Assembly: GCA_934435205.1 (NCBI GenBank)
Contig: CAKSAK010000003.1
Location: forward strand, 62,001 to 126,000
Reading direction: 5' to 3'
Source: an uncultured Ruminococcus sp.
Lineage (GTDB): Bacteria; Bacillota; Clostridia; Oscillospirales; Ruminococcaceae
Length of the DNA: 64,000 nucleotides
The notes below the pieces were generated by a model. The model worked only from the letters and a program-made list of their open reading frames with translations, was not told the DNA's origin and ran no database searches. The first letter of the stretch is position 1; each line of letters begins with the position of its first letter. Position numbers and translations under genes: made by a program. Shown in pieces: positions 53,487 to 61,041 of the stretch.

Positions 53487-54221
53487 TTGGACGGTAAAAA
53501 TATAGATAAAAATACAAGAGTAGTCGATACCCTTGCACTTCGCAGGACCGCCAAGGAAGCTAAACGCTATGTGGTATTGATGAGATTGCTTAAAATACTT
53601 GCCATTATACTTATCGCTATCGTGGCGGCGGCTTATGCGGTGTCTTATTTTTACGACAAGTATGGCAGCTTTACAGTTAAGATAAGCAAGTATGATATGA
53701 TAAATCAGGGGCTTACCCTTTCGGAAACTCCTGACTATACCACCAGCAATTCAAGGCTCAATGCGGATATCCTCTATGATATGACAAATATCAGCGGTGA
53801 AGATCTCCCTGATAATATCGACAAGATAAACGGCAGCCATAATGGCGAAGGGTATATAGCTTATACTTTCTATCTCATAAATTCCGGTAAAGACACGCTT
53901 AGCTATGACAGCGAAATGACTATCGAGAACGTCACCAACGGCGTTGATGAAGCTATCAGAGTGGAGCTTTTCGTGAATGGCGAGAAAACTGTTTACGGCA
54001 AAACAAAGTCTGACGGCAGCGGTATGGAAAGTGATTGCGATAAGGAGTTTGCTTCCTCTACTGAGGTCATGAAGGACCGTCGTGAAAAGCTCGGTCCCGG
54101 TGAGAAAGACAAGTATACAGTAGTTATATGGCTTGAGGGAAATGACCCTGATTGTGTTGACAAAATAATCGGTGGCACAATGAAGCTTGGTATGAATTTC
54201 AAGATCGTTGAAACAACATAA
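53487..54221 (+). CDS. Membrane-anchored TasA-like accessory protein
   Basis: 244 residues from TTG 53487. Cytosolic basic tail, one membrane helix (~33-53), and an extracellular beta-rich domain ending KDKYTVVIWLEGNDPDC and GMNFKIVETT, which parallels the C-terminus of the TasA-like protein at 51557 (VWLEGEDEACW ... QVNLKF). It lacks the AWFT motif, so it probably stays in the membrane and may be an anchor or minor subunit. Confidence 0.65.
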   Translation: MDGKNIDKNTRVVDTLALRRTAKEAKRYVVLMRLLKILAIILIAIVAAAYAVSYFYDKYGSFTVKISKYDMINQGLTLSETPDYTTSNSRLNADILYDMTNISGEDLPDNIDKINGSHNGEGYIAYTFYLINSGKDTLSYDSEMTIENVTNGVDEAIRVELFVNGEKTVYGKTKSDGSGMESDCDKEFASSTEVMKDRREKLGPGEKDKYTVVIWLEGNDPDCVDKIIGGTMKLGMNFKIVETT

Positions 54222-54265
54222 AAAATTAGAAGGGAGGAAGCCTCGGGTTTCCGAGGTTTTGAATT

Positions 54266-54925
54266 ATGAAAAAAGCTTTGAAGATCGTTTTTAATGTTAT
54301 CGCATGGGTGGTGCTTATCTTTGCACTGCTTATAACAATTCTCGTGTTCTCGTCTGATAAGAATAATGGTACGGCAAGTCTGCTGGGATATATCCCGCTC
54401 ACTGTTGAGTCAGACTCCATGAAGCCTACGTTCAAGAAAGATGACCTTATCATCTCAAAGGAGATAGACGATATCAATTCTCTGAAAAAGGGCGATGTTA
54501 TCACTTTCTGGACGCTTATAGATGGCAAAAAAGTGAAGAATACCCACCGTATCGCAGAGGTACTCAATGATAACGGCTCTGTAGGTTTTATCACACGAGG
54601 CGATGCTAACAACGCAGACGATACATACACTGTTTATGCAGGCGATATAATCGGTCAGTGGAACGGTGCAAAAATAGGCGGTTTCGGTAAGGTAATGGAT
54701 TTTCTCAGAACAAAAACGGGATTTTTCATTTGCATACTTTTGCCAATAGCACTGTTTTTCCTCTTTGAGCTTTATAAGCTTATCGCAACCATAATCGAGG
54801 TAAAGCGTCCTGCTATTACAGAGAGCGATGAGGAAGAAATAAAAAAACGTGCAGTTGAGGAATACCTTGCACAGCAGAAGAAAAAGGAAGAGGAAGATAC
54901 ACAGCAGGAGAAAAATGACAAATAA
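54266..54925 (+). CDS. sipW: SipW-type signal peptidase I (copy 1)
   Basis: 219 residues. N-terminal helix (~8-28); catalytic Ser51 in ESDSMKPTF; His94 in NTHRIAEV replaces the Lys of normal bacterial enzymes; Asp113 in TRGDANNADD. This ER/SipW-type triad matches the AWFT substrates nearby. A second helix lies at ~153-175, then a charged EEKK coiled tail in the cytosol. A GAAGCCTCGGGTTTCCGAGGTTT hairpin sits directly before ATG 54266. Confidence 0.9.
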   Translation: MKKALKIVFNVIAWVVLIFALLITILVFSSDKNNGTASLLGYIPLTVESDSMKPTFKKDDLIISKEIDDINSLKKGDVITFWTLIDGKKVKNTHRIAEVLNDNGSVGFITRGDANNADDTYTVYAGDIIGQWNGAKIGGFGKVMDFLRTKTGFFICILLPIALFFLFELYKLIATIIEVKRPAITESDEEEIKKRAVEEYLAQQKKKEEEDTQQEKNDK

Positions 54926-54946
54926 CTGCTGCTTGGGTGATACATT

Positions 54947-56515
54947 ATGAATGGATTTCTGAAATGGTTTTTTGTTTTCATGTCGTCAATGCTTGCGGGC
55001 TTTGGGCAGATCTTCAAGGGTCTGTGGAACGGCATAAAACAGATCTTCAATATAAAAAACTACATAAGAATATTCAAGACCTACTCGGCAGACTTTGGTG
55101 CGCTGAGTTGGATACTTTCTGTGCTTGCAATGATCGTTGTTGTGGCTATCTTTGTGCTTATTATTTTTATGATAGTGCTTGCTGTGAGAAAGTATGTAAG
55201 ATTCAGACACTCTATCGTCAGCAATGAGGATCTTATCGAGGAGATATCTGACCTACAGCGTCAGGTGGTCAAAATGACTAAGGAAAAAGATGAGATCATG
55301 GCAATGAAGGTGGCTCAGCTTGGGGTTTATGATAACACGGCTCTTGCAGAGGGTGAAACAAAGCTTGCAGAGGGCGAGCAGATGCCTGCACAGGGCGAAG
55401 TTCAAACCACTGTGGACGGCGTTGTTCAGACAGCAGATTGCCGTTTTTCAAAGCTTATCGAGGTGGACAATTTCTACAAGACATATGAGCCGCCTGCTTA
55501 CAATAATGACATCACCCTTAGCGGTATCTGCGAAGCATACAGAAACTTTGCCTGCTCAAGAATGCACCTTTATTATGACATAAAAACTATCCGACTTTTC
55601 ATTGCAGGCATGGCTTCAACAAAGCTTATTATCCTGCAAGGTATCTCTGGTACAGGTAAAACATCATTACCATATTCATTCGGTAAGTTCTTGCAGAAAG
55701 ATACCACTATTGCTTCTGTTCAGCCGTCATGGCGTGACAGAACTGAGCTTTTCGGATACTTCAACGAGTTCACAAAGAACTTCAACGAGACCGAAGTCCT
55801 CAAAAGAATTTACTCGTCAGATTACAATGATGATGTGAACTTCATACTTCTCGACGAGATGAACATTGCGAGAGTTGAGTATTACTTTGCGGAAATGCTC
55901 TCAATTCTCGAAATGCCTGACCCTGCCGAGTGGGAGCTTGATCTTGTTCCTAACGTGTGGAGTACTGACCCTGTTCGCCTTGATAAGGGCAAGCTTCGTA
56001 TTCCGCAGAATATTTGGTATATCGGTACTGCAAATAATGATGACTCTACGTTTACAATTTCAGATAAGGTATATGACCGTGCTCAGCCAATCAATCTTGA
56101 CGCAAAGGGCGTTGCTTTTGAAGCGCCTGACACGCCGCCTATGAATTTAAGCTTTGAACATCTCGATACGCTTTTCAAGGAGGCATTCCAGATGTATCCT
56201 GTTTCGCAGGACAGTCTGAAAAAGATACAGCAGCTTGACCTGTGGGTAATCGAAAAGCTGAGAGTGGCTTTCGGTAACCGTATACTTAAACAGATGAACT
56301 TGTTTGTTCCTGTATATGTTGCCTGCGGTGGAGATGAGCTTGACGGCATTGACTATGTGCTTGCCACAAAGATATTCAGAAAATTTGAGTCGCTTAACTT
56401 GGCAATGCTCAGGGACGAGCTAAAAGAGCTTTGCACATATATGCAGAAGCTTTTTGGCAGAAACACCATGAAAGAGTCTATAGCATATCTTGAAAGGTTG
56501 CAGAAACTGTACTAA
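54947..56515 (+). CDS. Membrane-anchored McrB-like AAA+ ATPase
   Basis: 522 residues. Amphipathic N-terminus, one or two membrane helices (~54-82), a coiled coil (~93-122), an acidic linker, then an AAA+ domain: Walker A GISGTGKTS (232-240), Walker B FILLDEMNIA (299-308), and sensor region IGTANNDDSTFTISDKVYDRA. The motif set is that of McrB/MoxR-like ATPases (DEMN, TAN...DDSTF...DRA). No DNA-recognition domain is present; a membrane anchor takes its place. Between sipW and a DUF2357-like gene. An assembly or remodelling motor is inferred. Confidence 0.8.
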   Translation: MNGFLKWFFVFMSSMLAGFGQIFKGLWNGIKQIFNIKNYIRIFKTYSADFGALSWILSVLAMIVVVAIFVLIIFMIVLAVRKYVRFRHSIVSNEDLIEEISDLQRQVVKMTKEKDEIMAMKVAQLGVYDNTALAEGETKLAEGEQMPAQGEVQTTVDGVVQTADCRFSKLIEVDNFYKTYEPPAYNNDITLSGICEAYRNFACSRMHLYYDIKTIRLFIAGMASTKLIILQGISGTGKTSLPYSFGKFLQKDTTIASVQPSWRDRTELFGYFNEFTKNFNETEVLKRIYSSDYNDDVNFILLDEMNIARVEYYFAEMLSILEMPDPAEWELDLVPNVWSTDPVRLDKGKLRIPQNIWYIGTANNDDSTFTISDKVYDRAQPINLDAKGVAFEAPDTPPMNLSFEHLDTLFKEAFQMYPVSQDSLKKIQQLDLWVIEKLRVAFGNRILKQMNLFVPVYVACGGDELDGIDYVLATKIFRKFESLNLAMLRDELKELCTYMQKLFGRNTMKESIAYLERLQKLY

Positions 56516-56551
56516 AATTTGTACTCATAAACTTTGAGAGGAGGGACGGGC

Positions 56552-58666
56552 ATGAGCGAATACAACGAACAGCGTGCAGCTTTTGATAAGGCTGTAAAGA
56601 CGTTTGATGGCAATAACAGCTTTGCGGCAGCCCGTGCCTTGCTTCTTTCGGGCGAAAAAACTGTATCTTTTAATCGTAAGATAATCGAGAAGAATATAGA
56701 TTCGTCCTGGCTCAGAGAGATAGAAAAGGCTCTGCCACATCTTGATACGGTAATAAGAAATCCTAGAAACACCATTAAAGAAGTGGAAGAGATCGTGCCT
56801 ATCGCTATGTCAAGGAAGATAACAGTAGAGTCCATAAAACATCTAGGACAGCATACCAATCTTATTCAGGATATCGACAAAAAGACTGGAAAGATAACTC
56901 CGTCAAAGATACTCAACATTCATAAAGAGGAAACTCTTGATACATATGAAAACAGATTTGTAAATACCCTTATCGACAGGCTATACATTTTTATAAATAT
57001 CAGATACAATAAGCTTGTCCAGACCGCAGAGGCGCAGGAGGCTTATTCTTTTAATTATGACACCTCGGCGGACAGCGGCGACGGCAGAAAGGTCAACATC
57101 AGTTTTAAGATAGAAACTGTTGACAGTCTTGCCGGCGGTAGCAAGGATACCAACGTTTGGACAAGGCTTGAAAAGGTGAAAAAGGCTATTGAGGGCTATA
57201 AAGGCTCAGTGCTTTGTACCACTCTTGGCAACGCTTTTATAAGACCGCCTGTTATGAGAACAAACGCTATCACTAAAAATGTGGACCTTATGGCGTGTCT
57301 TACCCTTTGGCAGTTTATCGAAAGCTACGATAAGGCAGGCTACGAGGTCAACGTTTCTGATACTGCGCAAAGACCTGATGATTCTTATATCGAGGATATA
57401 TATGGTCTGACTGCAATGAACTATATGCTTTTCCGCTCCTATACCCACGGTGCAGACAAGCCGGAGGAGCTTAAAACTATCCAAAGCAAGACCCTTGCAC
57501 CAAAAGTCGTCAGGCGTTTTGACAAGCAGACGGCGGATAAGTATGACGTTATTGTGGGCGAGGGCGAACAAAATAACGCACGAAATACAGATATCGGTAT
57601 GTCTGCCGAAGAGGCGGGAAGCCTTGCGGCAGAGCTTGACCGTATAGTTGAAATAGAAAAGCAGTTTCTCAAAGACGAGGAAAACCGTAAGAGAGCTGAG
57701 GAGCTTGCGGCTGCCGAAGCTGAAAGAAAGCGTGCTGAGCAGGAGGAACTGGAGCGTCAGCGGCGTGAGGAAGAAGAGCGCATAAGGCTGGAGCATGAGG
57801 AAGAAGAACGCAGGCGATTGGAGCTTATCCAAAAGCAGCAGGCGGAGCAGGCTGCAAGAGAAAAGGCGGAGCGTGAGGAACGTGAACGTCGTGAAAAAGA
57901 GGAAGAGATCAAGCAGATCGCAAGACGAAAAAGGCAAATGGAAGAACGCCAGCGCCGTGAAGAGGAACAGCGTGTCCGTGAGGAAAGAGCTAGGATCCGA
58001 GAGGAGAAAAAGCTCGTCCGCAGCAGCCTTGGCTCTGCTGTGGATCAGCAGATCAGCATAAATGAAGAAGCTGTGCCTTCAAGCTTTGTGTCAGAGTATG
58101 AGTCACCTGAGATCGCTGCAAAGAAGGCGAAAGAAGCACAACAGCAGCGTGAGCAGGAACGTCGTGAGCGTGAACGTGCTGAGCGTCTCAAAGCTGAACG
58201 TGAAAGCTTTGAAAATAAAAATATCAATGAGATCTTTAAAGAATATTCTAAAAATCCATATTACATGGCAAAACGTGGCATAACGTATGTTCTGGCTCAC
58301 GCATTTGGAATCATACCTGTTGTGACGGATAATCCAGACTATATCAGAATGTTCAAAGTCAAGAAGGAAAAAGAGCAGGCTGAGGCAGAGAGAAAACGTG
58401 CAGAGCGTGAAATTGAGAATATCTATGAAAAATATGCTCCGTATCTGAAATATGATGTAAAGAGGCGTATCAAAAACAGGCAGTTTAAAAAGAGAAAACG
58501 TCTTGAGCGAAAGAACAGACCGCCAAGACCATATATTCCGCCACAGCGCACCGCTGAGGAGCAGAAAGCTATCGACACTGAAATGAAACGTCTTTACAAG
58601 GAGTATCACGTTTCAGCAGTTGTCAGAATGGCAAGGCATTTGAAAGAGAAATACAGCAAACAATAA
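56552..58666 (+). CDS. DUF2357-like protein with long charged coiled coil
   Basis: 704 residues from ATG 56552 (GAGGAGGG upstream). The N-terminal ~1-365 resembles the DUF2357 region of McrB partners (HKEETLDTYENRFVNTLIDRLY at ~127 is the clearest part). It is followed by a ~190-residue Glu/Arg-rich single-helix or coiled-coil stretch (~370-560, repeated ERRE/EEERR). The C-terminal basic region (~580-704) has VKRRIKNRQFKKRKR. No PD-(D/E)xK nuclease motif could be picked out. Co-encoded with the membrane McrB-like ATPase (36-bp gap) and presumed to be its partner. No signal peptide, so cytosolic. Confidence 0.65.
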   Translation: MSEYNEQRAAFDKAVKTFDGNNSFAAARALLLSGEKTVSFNRKIIEKNIDSSWLREIEKALPHLDTVIRNPRNTIKEVEEIVPIAMSRKITVESIKHLGQHTNLIQDIDKKTGKITPSKILNIHKEETLDTYENRFVNTLIDRLYIFINIRYNKLVQTAEAQEAYSFNYDTSADSGDGRKVNISFKIETVDSLAGGSKDTNVWTRLEKVKKAIEGYKGSVLCTTLGNAFIRPPVMRTNAITKNVDLMACLTLWQFIESYDKAGYEVNVSDTAQRPDDSYIEDIYGLTAMNYMLFRSYTHGADKPEELKTIQSKTLAPKVVRRFDKQTADKYDVIVGEGEQNNARNTDIGMSAEEAGSLAAELDRIVEIEKQFLKDEENRKRAEELAAAEAERKRAEQEELERQRREEEERIRLEHEEEERRRLELIQKQQAEQAAREKAEREERERREKEEEIKQIARRKRQMEERQRREEEQRVREERARIREEKKLVRSSLGSAVDQQISINEEAVPSSFVSEYESPEIAAKKAKEAQQQREQERRERERAERLKAERESFENKNINEIFKEYSKNPYYMAKRGITYVLAHAFGIIPVVTDNPDYIRMFKVKKEKEQAEAERKRAEREIENIYEKYAPYLKYDVKRRIKNRQFKKRKRLERKNRPPRPYIPPQRTAEEQKAIDTEMKRLYKEYHVSAVVRMARHLKEKYSKQ

Positions 58667-58684
58667 CACGGAGGGAGAGTCGTT

Positions 58685-59371
58685 ATCATCAGCAAGGCGT
58701 TGAGGATAGTAAAAATAGCTTTGACAATACTTGGCTCTGTTGTGTTTGCGGCACTGCTGAGTGTGACGGTGTACATAATGGTCTGTGGCTGTATCGGCAA
58801 AACAGCAAGCATTTTTGGTTACAGCGTACTTAAGGTCGTGAGCGGAAGTATGGAGCCTTCTATACATGAGGGTGACTATATTTACGTCAAAAGGACGGAT
58901 ACTGACAGCTTAAAGGCAGGGGATATCATTTCGTTCTACTCTCAAGATGATAGTATTAAAGGCGAGATAAATACTCACAGGATATCTGAGGTTTTGAGCG
59001 ACGGCACTTTTGTTACTAAAGGCGATGCTAACAAAATAGAGGACAGCGTGACGGTGCAAAAAAACAGCATTATTGGAAAATACTATGGAAAGCTCAGATT
59101 TTTCAAGTGGCTTGGGTCATTTGCATCAACAAAGAAGCTCCTCATACTGTTTGTGATAATCCCAACAGTTTGCATGGCTGTGTATGAGGTAAAAACTATC
59201 GCTGGGATAAAGATATATTCAAACCGTGAGGAAGCCTTGAAAGCGGCTGAGGAAGAAAAGGAAAAGCTTATGCGTGAGGCTGTTGAAAAGGAAGTTCAGC
59301 GGCTGAAAATGCAGGAAAATGAGAAAAAGGAGGCGAACAGCGTTGAATCAGGAAAAGATAATGAGGGCTAA
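58685..59371 (+). CDS. sipW: SipW-type signal peptidase I (copy 2), start codon uncertain
   Basis: About 223 residues from TTG 58700. Catalytic Ser50 (VSGSMEPSI), His93 (NTHRISEV) and Asp109 (TKGDANKIED), numbered from TTG 58700; helices at the N-terminus and ~147-168; coiled EEKEKLMREA tail. The only ribosome site, GGAGGGAG (58673-58680), is 19 nt from TTG 58700 but 4 nt from ATC 58685. Reading from 58685 gives IISKALRIVKIAL, which aligns with MKKALKIVFNVI of copy 1. A non-canonical AUC start is therefore possible, and the feature is drawn from 58685. Confidence 0.85.
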   Translation: MISKALRIVKIALTILGSVVFAALLSVTVYIMVCGCIGKTASIFGYSVLKVVSGSMEPSIHEGDYIYVKRTDTDSLKAGDIISFYSQDDSIKGEINTHRISEVLSDGTFVTKGDANKIEDSVTVQKNSIIGKYYGKLRFFKWLGSFASTKKLLILFVIIPTVCMAVYEVKTIAGIKIYSNREEALKAAEEEKEKLMREAVEKEVQRLKMQENEKKEANSVESGKDNEG

Positions 59372-59795
59372 AATGATAACGGCTATGGTTATCTGCTTTG
59401 CGGCACTGGCAGGGCTGTTCGTTTTCATAGGGCTTTATATGGACAAGTCCGAGGAAGTCAGAAAGACTTACATTGCTAAGTATATGGAAAATCTGTCTGC
59501 CGCCTCTGAGGAGATAGACACCTATCTTGAAAGCGGCAAGGATCTTCCAACGAGATATAACATGATACTTTCGGATATGGGTGCGGCAAGGTCGCTGGTG
59601 TTTCTTATCGACGATTACACTGATGAGCAGAAGGCTATAAATGAGCTTCATTATTGCTTTGTGAAGTATCCCGAACAGATGCAGGGCAAGCTTGAGGACG
59701 TAAAAAAAGCACTTGACCATATCACAGAAAATCTTGACAAAGGCTATAAGGAAGTCAACGAGATAGTCGATTCAGTTGATAAAATGGGAAACTAA
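59343..59795 (+). CDS. Small membrane protein with helical extracellular or cytosolic domain
   Basis: 150 residues from TTG 59343, which follows AAGGAGG by 9 nt; it overlaps sipW copy 2 by 29 bp. One membrane helix (~12-32), then an all-helical region with hydrophobic heptads (YIAKYMENLSAASEEIDTYLES; LEDVKKALDHITENLDKGYK). No family recognised. It may be an assembly factor or chaperone for the fibre proteins, judged only from its place. Confidence 0.65.
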   Translation: MNQEKIMRAKMITAMVICFAALAGLFVFIGLYMDKSEEVRKTYIAKYMENLSAASEEIDTYLESGKDLPTRYNMILSDMGAARSLVFLIDDYTDEQKAINELHYCFVKYPEQMQGKLEDVKKALDHITENLDKGYKEVNEIVDSVDKMGN

Positions 59796-59813
59796 TGCAA
59801 GGAGGACAATAAC

Positions 59814-60041
59814 GTGAGCAGTAAAGGGCAGCTTAAAAGAGAAATAAAGAAATGCAGACTTACTATTGAGGAGATCGAGCGTAAAAGATCGCGTTCACAG
59901 TCGGCACTGGTACAGGCTATTCTTTTGCAGGAAGAGCCGAACGAAATGGACGTTGAGTGGTTCAACAAATACACAGGCGAGATAACCGCTTGCAGAAACC
60001 ACATGATAGAATTGCAGAAAGAGCTTGACTCGATGAAATAA
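59814..60041 (+). CDS. Small coiled-coil protein
   Basis: 75 residues from GTG 59814 (AAGGAGGACAATAAC). Basic and helical (LKREIKKCRLTIEEIERKRSRSQSALVQAI, then ITACRNHMIELQKELDSM), with two helices likely forming a hairpin. No signal peptide. WXG100- or chaperone-like in size, but without the WXG motif. It stops at 60041, the same base where the next frame opens. Confidence 0.65.
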   Translation: MSSKGQLKREIKKCRLTIEEIERKRSRSQSALVQAILLQEEPNEMDVEWFNKYTGEITACRNHMIELQKELDSMK

Positions 60042-60055
60042 TGGAGGTAGCCAAA

Positions 60056-61006
60056 GTGGCTGAGCGTAAAGTGATAGAAAAAGCAGACAGCGAGGAAGAA
60101 AAGAAGAAACGCAAACTGCTTATTATAAAAATAATACCAGTTGCAGTACTGGCATTTATACTTATTGCGGTCAGCTTGGCTTGGTTTACCATTGATAAAG
60201 CCCTTGATCTTGATTCATTTGGCATGAAAAGCGTAGATTCGCCCTTTGAACTGAAAACAGTAGGCAGTGCTGATGCGCTTCAAGCAAACATACTTGACAG
60301 TAATGATTACTCAAAAGTATCAGACGATAGCAACATCACATCTGATGAGAACAACAGGATATACTGGCTGCTTGATGATGAGAGCGGCATGAAAAATGGC
60401 ATCAACCCTGGAAGCCATGGAAAGCTTACTTTTTATGTTGTTCCGAAGCAGTCGGGGGAACTGGAGATCAAGTTCAAGTTGGGGATAACGGGGTATGTTG
60501 AGAAAAAAAGCGGCGATAGCATTTCATACGAAAAGGTAACTGATGAAAATGTTACAAGCTTTTTGAATGGACACATCATGTTTTTTGAGAAATATGATGA
60601 AAGCACTCACACATATTCCGATTTTCTTAGTGATGAAACATTCACGAGAACGTTTAAAGATTGTAAAGCAGACGTTCCGCAGGAAGTGAACGTATATTGG
60701 GTTTGGCCGAACACGCTTGGTCAGATACTAATGAAAAGCACAGATGAAAATCTTACAGAAAAAAACGTGCTGTTTGATGATGACAGTAAAGAGCGTTTGA
60801 CTTTTGCGGAATATATAAAGGGTAATATAAGCTTGTTCTTGTCAGGTGATGCTGATAAAGAACAAAATAAAACGGTTATTGAGAAAATACTTAATGGTGA
60901 TAAATACAGCACAGCACAGTTGTCGTCATTAAGCTCAATGTATAATGACGCTGACGAAAAGATAGGTACAAAGGTGCAATATATCCTTGTTGAACTAAAC
61001 GTATAG
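60056..61006 (+). CDS. TasA-like protein with AWFT-type SipW signal
   Basis: 316 residues. GGAGG (60043-60047) fits GTG 60056; ATG 60041 would overlap that site. Basic N-terminus (EEEKKKRKL), hydrophobic segment ~27-48 ending in SLAWFT, the second such motif in this locus, then an Asp/Ser-rich beta domain (TFYVVPKQSGELEIKFKLGI) like camelysin/TasA. C-terminus IGTKVQYILVELNV. Probable second SipW substrate, perhaps a minor fibre or cap subunit. Confidence 0.75.
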   Translation: MAERKVIEKADSEEEKKKRKLLIIKIIPVAVLAFILIAVSLAWFTIDKALDLDSFGMKSVDSPFELKTVGSADALQANILDSNDYSKVSDDSNITSDENNRIYWLLDDESGMKNGINPGSHGKLTFYVVPKQSGELEIKFKLGITGYVEKKSGDSISYEKVTDENVTSFLNGHIMFFEKYDESTHTYSDFLSDETFTRTFKDCKADVPQEVNVYWVWPNTLGQILMKSTDENLTEKNVLFDDDSKERLTFAEYIKGNISLFLSGDADKEQNKTVIEKILNGDKYSTAQLSSLSSMYNDADEKIGTKVQYILVELNV

Positions 61007-61041
61007 ATAAGAATATTAACTTTGCACGGAGGCAGTTGAAA

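Noticed and set aside
57206..57937. 243-codon minus-strand frame in the coiled-coil gene
   Set aside because: Phe/Leu-rich antisense of Glu/Arg codons; a compositional artefact.
54947..58666. A standard McrBC restriction system
   Set aside because: No DNA-binding domain on the ATPase, no visible nuclease motif, a membrane anchor, and a secretion-operon setting; kept as an unusual finding instead.
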